Below are positions 1 through 8,428 of a stretch of DNA of 64,000 bases, one piece after another. Every line of letters starts with the position of its first letter. Positions within the stretch are counted from its first letter, which is position 1. The notes beneath the pieces were generated by a model. It searched no databases. It was given only the letters and a program-made list of their open reading frames with translations, and had not been told where the DNA came from. The position numbers and the translations under genes are program-made. Origin of the DNA: Pseudomonas chlororaphis (GTDB lineage: Bacteria; Pseudomonadota; Gammaproteobacteria; Pseudomonadales; Pseudomonadaceae); the NCBI RefSeq assembly GCF_000783395.1, contig NZ_JSFK01000015.1:182670-246669 (forward strand), given 5' to 3'.

Positions 1-18
1 GGCTTGCCAGCGATGAGG
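1..18. repeat. REP half-site at window edge
   Basis: The first bases read GGCTTGCCAGCGATGAGG, which matches one arm of the REP sequences found in full later in the window (for example at 63091-63186). The partner arm would lie before the window. It is downstream of the 3' end of the GH17 gene. Confidence 0.5.
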
Positions 19-37
19 GCTTGGAAGGCGCTAAAGA

Positions 38-1591
38 TCAGCCCTTGCGAACGCGCAGGCAGCGCCACAACGCAGCGACCATCAGAGCGCTGACCAACGC
101 CCACCCCCACGCCTGCTGATTCTGCAAACCTTCCTGATACAACTGCGGCGCAATCCCCGCCCCGACAATAAACGTCAGCAACGCAATCTCGCGACGCGGC
201 ACGCTGACCGGCCGGCACAGATAAACCAGTGCGGGCAGCACGAACGCCATGCTCGCAAAGCTGCGATAACGTGGATCAAAGACCATCTCCAGCATCATCA
301 CCGCTGCGGCAAAGCCTGCTGCCGCGACCAGCCAGCCTGCGCGGCGCTCCAGTAGATTGAACGCCCGGTCACGCCAGCCAGTCCGCGCGCTCAGCGCCAG
401 CGCAGCGTGTACCAATACCAACAGATTCAACGCCGTCAGCAAGCCGACCCACAACCATTCACTGGCAAACCGCGTGGTTACCCGTGCCAGATCACCCCAG
501 GCGCCGATCGAGCAGGCGGCGAGGGCGCCCAGCAGCGGCAATACCAGCGCCGAACGCGTGGTGCGAACGCGACCGCCAAGCATCAGCGTACCGAGGAAGA
601 TCAGTCCACCGACCGCCAGCCATTCCTTCCAGTACGGCACATTGGTCACCGGCCCGGCCAGCACACCCTTGTCCTGACGATCGGCATCGAACAGGCCCCA
701 ATAACCGCCAACCGCACCTTCGCTGCCGCGCTTCCACGGCTGGTCAAACGCTTCGATCAGGTTGTAATGCCAGCCTTCCTTTTCGGCCATCGCGACAAAA
801 CCACGAATGAATTTGGCTTCATTGACCCGACTCGGCAGGGCGGTCTCGCGCTGACGGCCTTCGCTCGGCCAGCCGGTTTCGCCAATCATCACGTCTTTCG
901 GCGCGAATTTATTGCCGAACACCTGCCGCACTTGCGCGACATGCTGCAGGGCTGCGTCGATGTTCGACGGATCATCTTCCCAGTACGGCAATAAGTGAAT
1001 GGTCAGAAAGTCCACTGCCGGCGCGACTTCCGGATGTTTGAGCCAGAACTCCCAGACATCGGCGTACGTCACCGGTTGCTTGACCTGGCCCTTGACCTTG
1101 TTGATCAGTCGAACCAGTTGCGTGCCAGTGACTTCTTTGCGCAGCAACGCTTCGTTGCCGACGATCACCGCGCTGACCACGTCCGGGTTGGCGTTGGCCG
1201 ATTTGATCAGCAGGTCGACTTCTTTCTCGGTGTCCACCGGGTTGCTGTTGACCCAAGCGCCGATCATCAATTTCAAGCCGTGTTTGCGCGCCAGATCCGG
1301 CAGCGCTTCCAGGCCCGTCATTGAATAGGTGCGAATGCACTCAAAGCGTGTCGCCAGCAACGCGAGGTCGGCGTCCATGCGCTCCGGGCGCAGTTTGAAC
1401 GGCACGTCGAACGGCGATTGGTCTTTATCGAACGGCGTGTACGAGGCGCATTGCAGCTTGTGTGTCGGCGTCGCTGCATCCGGCAGAACCACCGGTTGGC
1501 CGAGGCCGTACCAGAAACCGCCGAGGGCAAACAGCCCGAGCAGGCAGGCAAAGAGATAAGGCAGAAAGGGGAAGCGGGAAGTCGCGGACAT
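38..1591 (-). CDS. GH17 beta-glucan glycosidase/transglycosylase with C-terminal membrane domain
   Basis: About 517 residues from the chosen ATG at 1591; an upstream extension to 1633 is possible but the first strong membrane segment follows this Met directly. One N-terminal transmembrane anchor (about residues 7-30) leads to a periplasmic GH17 domain (about 45-310). The two GH17 catalytic glutamates are visible: acid/base in VGNEALLRKE (about Glu147) and nucleophile in IGETGWPSEG (about Glu238). The C-terminal third (about 325-510) holds several hydrophobic helices. Family knowledge: bacterial GH17 proteins of this build act with glucan synthases to trim or branch beta-1,3-glucans. No synthase lies in the window, so the substrate is inferred. 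Confidence 0.85.
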   Translation of the reverse strand: MSATSRFPFLPYLFACLLGLFALGGFWYGLGQPVVLPDAATPTHKLQCASYTPFDKDQSPFDVPFKLRPERMDADLALLATRFECIRTYSMTGLEALPDLARKHGLKLMIGAWVNSNPVDTEKEVDLLIKSANANPDVVSAVIVGNEALLRKEVTGTQLVRLINKVKGQVKQPVTYADVWEFWLKHPEVAPAVDFLTIHLLPYWEDDPSNIDAALQHVAQVRQVFGNKFAPKDVMIGETGWPSEGRQRETALPSRVNEAKFIRGFVAMAEKEGWHYNLIEAFDQPWKRGSEGAVGGYWGLFDADRQDKGVLAGPVTNVPYWKEWLAVGGLIFLGTLMLGGRVRTTRSALVLPLLGALAACSIGAWGDLARVTTRFASEWLWVGLLTALNLLVLVHAALALSARTGWRDRAFNLLERRAGWLVAAAGFAAAVMMLEMVFDPRYRSFASMAFVLPALVYLCRPVSVPRREIALLTFIVGAGIAPQLYQEGLQNQQAWGWALVSALMVAALWRCLRVRKG

Positions 1592-1920
1592 GGTCAGGCC
1601 GAGTGGCTGCAAAGCGACGCATGTTACCTGCATTTATAGAGGGGTTGGTGGCCCGCATGATTTGCACATGCAAAGTTCGGGCGGATTGTCTGGCGTCAAA
1701 TATCCAGGCGCCTTTAATGGCCTTGTGATGTCGTTTCTCGTTGTCTTGAGGTCGCTGGCAGAGCAGGTCGACTGCCGCGTGAGGTTGATGATCAAGCCAT
1801 CAGTGCTCCGCTGATGTTCTAACGAGTTTGCGGTCAGGCGTGATGGGGGCGCCGTGCACCATAACAATACGTTGACGCCGCCCGTCATCCGTCGGGCGCA
1901 GCATTTCGGGGAAGTAACGA
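1592..1920. other. Divergent intergenic region, no gene seen
   Basis: This 329-bp stretch separates the divergent GH17 gene and the betaine-binding-protein gene and must hold both promoters. No ORF with sensible composition, no REP and no strong hairpin is visible. I could not pick a convincing sigma70 promoter. Confidence 0.6.
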
Positions 1921-2771
1921 TGAAGATGCGACGACTTTTAGGCGCAAGTGCTGCTCTGGTGCTTGCGATGAGTTCCACGTTCGCCAGTGCAGAGAAACAG
2001 ACCCTGAACATCGGTTACGTTGACGGCTGGTCCGACAGCGTCGCGACCACCCACGTGGCGGCCGAAGTGATCAAGCAGAAACTCGGTTATGACGTGAAGC
2101 TGCAAGCCGTCGCCACCGGGATCATGTGGCAAGGCGTTGCCACCGGCAAACTCGACGCCATGCTCTCAGCCTGGCTGCCAGTGACCCACGGCGAATACTG
2201 GACGAAGAACAAGGATCTGGTCGTCGATTACGGCCCGAACTTCAAGGATGCAAAAATCGGCCTGATCGTGCCGGAGTATGTGAAAGCCAAGTCGATCGAA
2301 GACCTGAAAACCGATGACACCTTCAAAAATCGCATCGTCGGCATCGACGCCGGTTCAGGCGTCATGCTCAAGACCGATCAGGCGATCAAGGATTACGGCC
2401 TCGACAAATACAGCCTCAAAGCCAGTTCCGGCGCCGGCATGATTGCCGAGCTGACCCGTGCCGAGAAGAAAAACGAATCCATCGCCGTCACCGGTTGGGT
2501 GCCGCACTGGATGTTCGCCAAGTGGAAACTGCGCTTCCTCGATGACCCGAAAGGCGTGTACGGCGCAGCTGAAACCGTAAACAGCATCGGCAGCAAAGAA
2601 CTCGCGACCAAAGCACCGGAAGTGGCCAAGTTCCTGAAGAACTTCCAGTGGGCGTCGAAAGACGAAATCGGCGAAGTCATGCTGGCGATTCAGGACGGTG
2701 CCAAGCCTGACGCCGCAGCCAAGGAATGGGTCGCCAAACACCCGGATCGCGTGGCTGACTGGACTAAATAA
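1921..2771 (+). CDS. Orphan glycine betaine/choline-type ABC transporter substrate-binding protein (ProX/OpuAC)
   Basis: About 283 residues from ATG 1921, preceded by GGGGAAG. A Sec signal peptide ends near residue 24 (SSTFASA then EKQ). The mature part is an OpuAC-type domain rich in the aromatic residues used to cage quaternary amines: GYVDGWSDS, MLSAWLPVTHGEYW, GWVPHWMFAKW. It would capture glycine betaine, choline, carnitine or a related compound in the periplasm. No permease or ATPase gene is adjacent. Pseudomonads are known to have orphan binding proteins of this family (such as BetX and CaiX) that feed the shared CbcWV core, so the same is inferred here. Its exact ligand cannot be read from sequence. 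Confidence 0.9.
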
Positions 2772-2798
2772 CCCGAAATAGCATCGTTCACCACGAAC

Positions 2799-2897
2799 CC
2801 TGTGGGAGCGGGCTTGCCCGCGATAGCGTTCTCTCAGTTGACTAATAGTTGGCTGACACGACGCCATCGCTGGCAAGCCAGCTCCCACAGTTTTTTG
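2799..2897. repeat. REP inverted pair with U-tract, likely terminator
   Basis: Two REP arms in opposite orientation (2801-2828 and 2862-2890) can fold into one long stem. The second arm is followed by TTTTTTGTG. The pair lies 30 bp after the binding-protein stop codon, so it probably ends that transcript as well as being a dispersed repeat. Confidence 0.8.
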
Positions 2898-3019
2898 TGT
2901 GTGCTCAAGAATGGCAAATACGTCATGGCGTTCTACTACTAAGGTCGTCTGTTACCGCGCTCGCAGCCGCATACATTAGCTATGTTCCAACAATAATCTG
3001 TGCTGCGAGGATAAAAACA

Positions 3020-3331
3020 ATGAACGACAGCATTTACCTCTCGATTCAAAACAGTCCCCGATTCAAGGAGCTGGTGCGAAAAAGGGAAAAGTTCGCCTGG
3101 ATACTCTCGGCGATCATGCTCGGGCTTTACTCTGGCTTCATCCTGTTGATCGCTTACGGGCCGCATATTCTGGGCGCGAAACTCAGTCCGGAGTCCTCGA
3201 TTACCTGGGGAATTCCAATCGGTGTCGGACTCATTCTTTCGGCATTCATCCTCACCGCTATCTACGTGCGCCGCGCCAATGGCGAGTTTGACGACCTGAA
3301 CAATGCGATTCTCAAGGAGGCTCAGCAATGA
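3020..3331 (+). CDS. DUF485 inner membrane protein, partner of ActP (YjcH type)
   Basis: 103 residues from ATG 3020, the first Met that gives the usual DUF485 length. Two membrane helices are visible (about residues 26-48 and 61-84), with a charged N-terminus RFKELVRKREKFAW, a DUF485 hallmark. Genes of this family sit directly before acetate permease genes, as here: its TGA overlaps the actP ATG (ATGA) and the actP ribosome site AAGGAGG lies inside this gene, so the two are translationally coupled. The protein is thought to assist or stabilise the symporter; its precise role is not settled. Confidence 0.9.
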   Translation: MNDSIYLSIQNSPRFKELVRKREKFAWILSAIMLGLYSGFILLIAYGPHILGAKLSPESSITWGIPIGVGLILSAFILTAIYVRRANGEFDDLNNAILKEAQQ

Positions 3332-4986
3332 TCCGGCGTCTACTGGCTTTATTGAGTGTTGCGGCTTTCGCGCCGGGTGTCTGGGCGGCTGACGCGTTGA
3401 CGGGGGAGGTGGCCAAACAGCCGCTGAACATTCCTGCGATCCTGATGTTCGTCGCGTTCGTTGGCGCGACCTTATACATCACCTACTGGGCCTCGAAGAA
3501 AAACAACTCGGCGGCCGACTACTATGCGGCGGGCGGCAAGATCACCGGTTTCCAGAATGGTCTGGCAATTGCCGGTGACTACATGTCGGCGGCCTCCTTC
3601 CTGGGGATTTCCGCGCTGGTATTCACCTCCGGCTACGATGGCCTGATCTACTCGATCGGCTTCCTGGTGGGCTGGCCGATCATTCTGTTCCTGATCGCCG
3701 AGCGTCTGCGTAACTTGGGTAAATACACTTTTGCCGACGTGGCGTCCTACCGCCTCGGGCAAACCCAGATCCGCACCCTGTCTGCCTGCGGTTCGCTGGT
3801 GGTGGTGGCGTTCTACCTGATCGCGCAAATGGTCGGTGCCGGCAAGTTGATCCAGCTGTTGTTCGGTCTGGACTACCACGTCGCGGTGATTCTGGTCGGT
3901 GTGCTGATGTGCATGTACGTGCTGTTCGGCGGCATGCTGGCGACCACCTGGGTACAGATCATCAAGGCTGTGCTGTTGCTGTCCGGCGCCTCGTTCATGG
4001 CGCTGATGGTGATGAAGCACGTAGGCTTCGACTTCAACACGCTGTTCTCCGAAGCGATCAAGGTTCACGCCAAAGGCGAAGCAATCATGAGCCCGGGCGG
4101 TCTGGTCAAGGATCCGATTTCGGCCTTCTCGCTGGGTCTGGCGCTGATGTTCGGTACCGCTGGCCTGCCACACATTCTGATGCGCTTCTTCACCGTGAGT
4201 GACGCAAAAGAAGCCCGCAAGAGCGTGCTCTACGCAACTGGCTTCATTGGTTATTTCTACATCCTGACGTTCATCATCGGCTTCGGCGCGATCCTGCTGG
4301 TCAGCACTAACCCGGCCTTCAAAGATGCGGCTGGCGCGCTGTTGGGCGGCAACAACATGGCGGCGGTGCACCTGGCTAATGCGGTCGGTGGCAGTATCTT
4401 CCTCGGCTTTATCTCGGCGGTGGCGTTCGCGACCATTCTGGCGGTTGTGGCAGGCCTGACGCTGGCCGGTGCCTCGGCGGTTTCTCACGACCTGTACGCC
4501 AGTGTGATCAAGAAGGGCAAGGCGAACGAGAAGGACGAGATTCGTGTCTCGAAGATCACCACCATTGCCTTGGCGGTGTTGGCGATTGGCTTGGGCATCC
4601 TGTTCGAAAGCCAGAACATTGCGTTCATGGTGGGCCTGGCGTTCTCGATCGCGGCGAGCTGTAACTTCCCGGTGCTGCTGCTTTCGATGTACTGGAAGAA
4701 GCTGACCACTCGTGGTGCGATGATTGGCGGCTGGTTGGGTCTGGTGAGTGCGGTTGGCTTGATGATCCTTGGCCCGACCATCTGGGTGCAGATTCTGCAT
4801 CACGAGAAGGCGATCTTCCCTTACGAGTATCCGGCGTTGTTTTCGATGATCATTGCCTTTGTCGGGATCTGGTTCTTCTCGATTACCGACAAGTCGGCGG
4901 CAGCGGACAAGGAGCGGGCGCTGTTCTTCCCGCAGTTTGTGCGTTCGCAGACCGGGTTGGGGGCGAGTGGGGCGGTTTCGCATTGA
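3328..4986 (+). CDS. actP: Cation/acetate symporter ActP
   Basis: 552 residues, normal for ActP. It starts with a cleavable-looking hydrophobic leader (residues 1-20, ending VWAADAL), then about 13 membrane helices of the sodium:solute symporter (SSS) family. Recognisable blocks are YYAAGGKITGFQNGLAIAGD near residue 66 and the helices around GTAGLPHILMRFFTV. It takes up acetate and other short monocarboxylates for conversion to acetyl-CoA. It overlaps the DUF485 gene by four bases. In pseudomonads this pair is a known target of the CrbS/CrbR (MxtR/ErdR) acetate-switch system; a likely CrbS-type sensor is encoded at 59471-62941 in this same window. Confidence 0.95.
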   Translation: MIRRLLALLSVAAFAPGVWAADALTGEVAKQPLNIPAILMFVAFVGATLYITYWASKKNNSAADYYAAGGKITGFQNGLAIAGDYMSAASFLGISALVFTSGYDGLIYSIGFLVGWPIILFLIAERLRNLGKYTFADVASYRLGQTQIRTLSACGSLVVVAFYLIAQMVGAGKLIQLLFGLDYHVAVILVGVLMCMYVLFGGMLATTWVQIIKAVLLLSGASFMALMVMKHVGFDFNTLFSEAIKVHAKGEAIMSPGGLVKDPISAFSLGLALMFGTAGLPHILMRFFTVSDAKEARKSVLYATGFIGYFYILTFIIGFGAILLVSTNPAFKDAAGALLGGNNMAAVHLANAVGGSIFLGFISAVAFATILAVVAGLTLAGASAVSHDLYASVIKKGKANEKDEIRVSKITTIALAVLAIGLGILFESQNIAFMVGLAFSIAASCNFPVLLLSMYWKKLTTRGAMIGGWLGLVSAVGLMILGPTIWVQILHHEKAIFPYEYPALFSMIIAFVGIWFFSITDKSAAADKERALFFPQFVRSQTGLGASGAVSH

Positions 4987-5016
4987 TCGCTTGATGGTTT
5001 TGTAATGTTGTGCTGA

Positions 5017-5048
5017 ATGCCCCGGTTGAGAGATCGGGGCATTTTTTG
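5017..5048 (+). terminator. Rho-independent terminator after actP
   Basis: An 8-bp GC-rich stem (ATGCCCCG / CGGGGCAT) with a ten-base loop is followed by TTTTTT, 30 bp after the actP stop codon. Confidence 0.85.
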
Positions 5049-5087
5049 TGGGCGGTTATCGGACTTTGGTGTGTTTTTTATTGGGTG

Positions 5088-5933
5088 TATATCCGTTGCT
5101 GCGGTAACGGCTGATTAGGGTTTCGCCCTGACGGCGACTCACTTTTTTTCAAACGCCAAAAAAAGTAAGCAAAAAACGCTTGCTCCTACGTGCGGCCCGC
5201 TCGCTGGGGCTCGGGGTTCCTTCGTTGCGGGATCGATCCGGGCGCAGCGCCTACGGTTTGCTTCGCTGCACCTCCTCTCGCTGTGTTTGGCTTCGCCAAA
5301 CGGTCGCTGCGCTCCCACGCCCGGATCAATCCCTCCACTCAGCCTTCCGACGTCGCCCGTGGATCAAGATCAAGAGCAGGCGAGCTGATACTCGGCCTAT
5401 TGAGTGGTGAAGAGCGGGGGTTCGGCTTTGGATTTGTGGTGGATTTGCCCCTCACCCCAGCCCACTCCCGAGGGAGAGGGAGCCGATTTTCGGGCTTTAC
5501 AAAATCTGAGTTCAACGCGCTATCGCACATCGGCGTAGCTTTCCCAAACACCTCGTTCAGTCCCCTCTCCCTCCGGGAGTGGAAGGAGAGGGTGCTGATT
5601 TCGGTGCTTTTCAAAGCCTGAGTTCAACGCGGTATCGCACGTCGGCGTAGCTTCCCCAAACACCTCAATCAGTCCCCTCTCCCTCCGGGAGAGGGCTAGG
5701 GTGAGGGGCTCTTGATCTGGCTTTTGATCTTGCTTTGGCTTTTGATCTTTTGCCCCATCGGCAGGCCGAGCGTAGGCGATGCCCCCGGATGGACACCGTA
5801 GCGAGGGAACACTGAGCCTCAGCGAAGTGCCGTACGCCAGGGGCAAAGCCCTTTGGTTCCTTTTTGGCGTTTGAAAAAGGGACTCGCTGTAAGAGCGAAA
5901 CCGCCAGCGGCACCACCCGCAGCAACGGATATG
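5088..5933. repeat. Composite repeat block bounded by inverted repeats
   Basis: No believable gene lies between actP and gltA. The two ends are inverted copies of one sequence: ATATCCGTTGCTGCGG at 5089-5104 is exactly repeated in reverse at 5917-5932, and the TTTCAAACGCCAAAAA segment near 5148 recurs in reverse near 5861-5876. Less similar sequence continues inwards on both sides. The centre contains a tandem repeat and the CCCTCACCC...GAGGGAGAGGGG type of element. ORFs here show no protein-like composition. It looks like a nested, decaying set of non-autonomous repeats. Confidence 0.75.
5491..5692. repeat. Two-copy tandem repeat, 112-bp period
   Basis: A unit containing CTGAGTTCAACGCG, TATCGCAC, TCGGCGTAGCTT and CCCCTCTCCCTCCGGGAG occurs twice. 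The landmark CTGAG falls at 5506 and again at 5618. The copies differ at scattered positions. Each copy ends in a short palindrome (CTCCCTCCGGGAG). Confidence 0.85.
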
Positions 5934-5964
5934 TCCCCAATCACCAAAAGAACCGCGAAAGCAC

Positions 5965-6003
5965 AAACAAAAACGGCCCCTATATAAATAGAGGCCGTTC
6001 CCG
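5965..6003 (-). terminator. Rho-independent terminator of gltA
   Basis: On the minus strand, 37 bases after the gltA stop, a 9-bp stem AACGGCCTC / GGGGCCGTT (one G-U type pair) with a ten-base AT loop is followed by TTTTGTTTGT. Confidence 0.85.
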
Positions 6004-6036
6004 GTACAACATTAAGACGTTATCGCAAGACAGCTC

Positions 6037-7326
6037 TTATTTGCGGTCTTCCAGCTTGGAAATATCACGCGACTCGTAACCAGTGTACAGCTGGCGCGGA
6101 CGGCCAATCTTGTACGGGCTGGAGAGCATTTCTTTCCAGTGGGAGATCCAGCCAACAGTACGTGCCAGCGCGAAAATCACGGTGAACATGCTGGTCGGAA
6201 TGCCGATCGCCTTGAGGATGATCCCCGAGTAGAAGTCGACGTTCGGGTACAGCGAGCGTTCGATGAAGTACGGGTCGGTCAGCGCGATCTCTTCCAGGCG
6301 CATGGCCAGTTCGAGTTGCGGATCGTTGTTGATGCCCAGTTCCTTCAGTACTTCGTCGCAGGTCTGCTTCATTACAGTCGCGCGAGGGTCGCGGTTCTTG
6401 TAAACGCGGTGACCGAAGCCCATCAGTTTGAACGGATCGTTCTTGTCCTTGGCCTTGGCGATGAACTTGTCGATGTTGGAAACATCGCCAATCTCGTCAA
6501 GCATGGTCAGCACGGCTTCGTTCGCACCGCCGTGGGCAGGGCCCCACAGTGCGGCGATACCGGCGGCGATACAGGCGAACGGGTTGGCACCCGAAGAACC
6601 TGCCAGACGCACAGTGGAAGTCGATGCGTTCTGCTCGTGGTCGGCGTGGAGGATGAAGATCCGGTCCATGGCCTTGGCGAGCACCGGGCTGATCGGTTTG
6701 ATCTCGCACGGGGTGTTGAACATCATGTGCAGGAAGTTTTCCGCGTACGTCAGATCGTTGCGCGGGTACATCATGGGTTGGCCCATGGAGTACTTGTAAA
6801 CCATCGCTGCCAGGGTCGGCATCTTGGCAACCAGGCGGATCGCGGAGATTTCGCGATGCTGCGGGTTATTGATGTCCAGGGAGTCGTGGTAGAAGGCCGA
6901 GAGGGCGCCGACTACACCGCACATGACGGCCATTGGGTGGGCGTCGCGACGGAAGCCGTTGAAGAAGGTTTTCAGCTGCTCGTGAACCATGGTGTGGTTT
7001 TTCACGGTGCTGACGAACTGGGCCTTCTGTTCTGCGGTCGGCAGTTCGCCGTTGAGCAGCAGGTAGCAGGTTTCCAGGTAGTCCGACTTTTCAGCCAGCT
7101 GTTCGATCGGGTAGCCGCGGTGCAACAGAATGCCGTTGTCGCCGTCAATATAGGTAATCTTCGATTCGCACGAGGCGGTCGACATGAAACCCGGGTCGAA
7201 AGTGAAGCGGCCCGTGGCCGTCAGGCCCCGAACATCGATTACATCGGGACCAACGGTGCCGGTTAAAATGGGCAGCTCGACGGGGGCTGCGCCCTCGATG
7301 ATCAACTGCGCTTTTTTGTCAGCCAT
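6037..7326 (-). CDS. gltA: Citrate synthase (type II)
   Basis: 429 residues, the size of hexameric NADH-sensitive citrate synthases such as E. coli GltA. It condenses acetyl-CoA and oxaloacetate to citrate in the cytoplasm. The active-site blocks are present: HADHEQNASTS, GPAHGGANEAV (His), GFGHRVYKNRDPR (His) and SLYPNVDFYSG (Asp). The start has a strong AGGAGG ribosome site. It is transcribed away from the sdh-suc operon, with its own promoter and terminator. This divergent arrangement is standard for gamma-proteobacteria. Confidence 0.98.
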   Translation of the reverse strand: MADKKAQLIIEGAAPVELPILTGTVGPDVIDVRGLTATGRFTFDPGFMSTASCESKITYIDGDNGILLHRGYPIEQLAEKSDYLETCYLLLNGELPTAEQKAQFVSTVKNHTMVHEQLKTFFNGFRRDAHPMAVMCGVVGALSAFYHDSLDINNPQHREISAIRLVAKMPTLAAMVYKYSMGQPMMYPRNDLTYAENFLHMMFNTPCEIKPISPVLAKAMDRIFILHADHEQNASTSTVRLAGSSGANPFACIAAGIAALWGPAHGGANEAVLTMLDEIGDVSNIDKFIAKAKDKNDPFKLMGFGHRVYKNRDPRATVMKQTCDEVLKELGINNDPQLELAMRLEEIALTDPYFIERSLYPNVDFYSGIILKAIGIPTSMFTVIFALARTVGWISHWKEMLSSPYKIGRPRQLYTGYESRDISKLEDRK

Positions 7327-7383
7327 GTGGCCTCCTATTTATGCTTGAACCATCAGACAGACCCCCCACGCAGGGCCCGCACC

Positions 7384-7411
7384 ACTATAGTGAGATAAAT
7401 TCGAATGTCAA
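7384..7411 (-). promoter_or_regulatory. gltA sigma70 promoter
   Basis: On the minus strand a perfect -35 TTGACA (7411-7406), a 16-bp spacer and a -10 TATAGT (7389-7384) lie about 58 bp before the gltA ATG. This is one of the best sigma70 matches in the window. Confidence 0.8.
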
Positions 7412-7525
7412 TTTGCCTAAAGTCTTGCTCCAGAAGGCTTTAAGCGCACTTTTTCCTCGAAATTGACTGCCATTTACGCCTTTTATGCAACTTGTGCAAT
7501 CAGCTATTGGGGGTAGGTGATTGCG

Positions 7526-7554
7526 TTGTCATTAGTAACCTAACTGTCTATACT
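7526..7554 (+). promoter_or_regulatory. sdhCDAB(-suc) sigma70 promoter
   Basis: TTGTCA (7526-7531), a 17-bp spacer and TATACT (7549-7554) predict a start near 7561. That leaves a leader of about 128 bases before sdhC. The leader contains an inverted repeat (7589-7597 with 7636-7644, TTGTTGGGG / CCCCAACAA). Confidence 0.75.
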
Positions 7555-7688
7555 CGGCCACCGACCGCCAAGGGCTTTTGGGCCAGCTTTGTTGGGGGTC
7601 GCATCCCTGGGTGGTGGTTACCTGACCAGTGCACTCCCCAACAACTTTGCCCTGATTGTTAGGGGCTCTTCAGTGTGAAAAAAAAGCC

Positions 7689-8063
7689 GTGAAAAGCCAA
7701 CGACCTGTAAACCTAGACCTAAGGACCATCAAACTCCCCATCACCGGCGTTACGTCGTTTCTTCACCGTGTTTCCGGCATCATCCTCTTCCTGGGTATCG
7801 GCTTCATGCTTTATGCATTGGGCAAGTCTCTGGGTTCCGAGGAAGGTTTTGCCGAAGTGAAGGCATGCTTGACCAGCCCGCTGGCCAAGTTCGTAGCATG
7901 GGGCCTCCTGTCCGCTCTGCTGTATCACCTGGTAGCCGGTGTGCGCCACTTGATCATGGACATGGGCATCGGTGAGACGCTGGAAGGCGGCCGCCTGGGC
8001 TCGAAAATCATCATCGCCATTTCCGTGGTGCTGATCGTTCTGGCAGGAGTTTGGATATGGTAA
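7689..8063 (+). CDS. sdhC: Succinate dehydrogenase cytochrome b556 subunit
   Basis: About 124 residues from GTG 7689 (VKSQRPVNLDLRTIKLP). The reading frame extends to TTG 7656, but the family starts at this conserved SQRPVNLDL stretch. There is no good ribosome site, so the start is less certain than the gene. Three membrane helices are present; the heme/quinone residues are in SFLHRVSGI (Ser, Arg) and LYHLVAGVRHLIMD (His). It anchors the SdhAB catalytic part and passes electrons to ubiquinone. It overlaps sdhD by seven bases. Confidence 0.93.
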   Translation: MKSQRPVNLDLRTIKLPITGVTSFLHRVSGIILFLGIGFMLYALGKSLGSEEGFAEVKACLTSPLAKFVAWGLLSALLYHLVAGVRHLIMDMGIGETLEGGRLGSKIIIAISVVLIVLAGVWIW

Positions 8064-8425
8064 CCAGCGTTACGAACCTTTCGCGTTCGGGCCTCTATGA
8101 CTGGATGGCGCAACGTGTGTCTGCGGTTGTTCTCGCGGCTTATTTCATCTTCCTGATCGGATACCTTGCAGCGAATCCGGGCATTGGCTACGACCAGTGG
8201 CACGGCCTGTTCGCTCACAACGGGATGCGTATCTTCAGTCTGCTGGCCCTCGTTGCCCTTGGCGCTCACGCCTGGGTCGGCATGTGGACCATCGCGACCG
8301 ACTACCTGACGCCAATGGCGCTGGGCAAGTCCGCGACTGCAGTACGTTTCCTTTTCCAGGCAGTTTGCGGCATCGCGATGTTCGCTTACTTCGTCTGGGG
8401 TGTGCAGATTCTCTGGGGTATCTGA
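8057..8425 (+). CDS. sdhD: Succinate dehydrogenase membrane anchor subunit
   Basis: 122 residues from ATG 8057, with the AGGAG ribosome site inside the end of sdhC. Three hydrophobic helices (about residues 20-40, 55-77, 92-115) are typical of SdhD, with GAHAWVGMWTIATDYL around the second. With SdhC it forms the heme- and ubiquinone-binding membrane domain of complex II. It sits between sdhC (overlap) and sdhA (3-bp gap), so its product is made in step with its partners. Confidence 0.93.
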   Translation: MVTSVTNLSRSGLYDWMAQRVSAVVLAAYFIFLIGYLAANPGIGYDQWHGLFAHNGMRIFSLLALVALGAHAWVGMWTIATDYLTPMALGKSATAVRFLFQAVCGIAMFAYFVWGVQILWGI

Positions 8426-8428
8426 GTC

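Noticed and set aside
5180..5966. Short ORFs in the repeat island
   Set aside because: They read through repeats in several frames, with no ribosome site or conserved composition.
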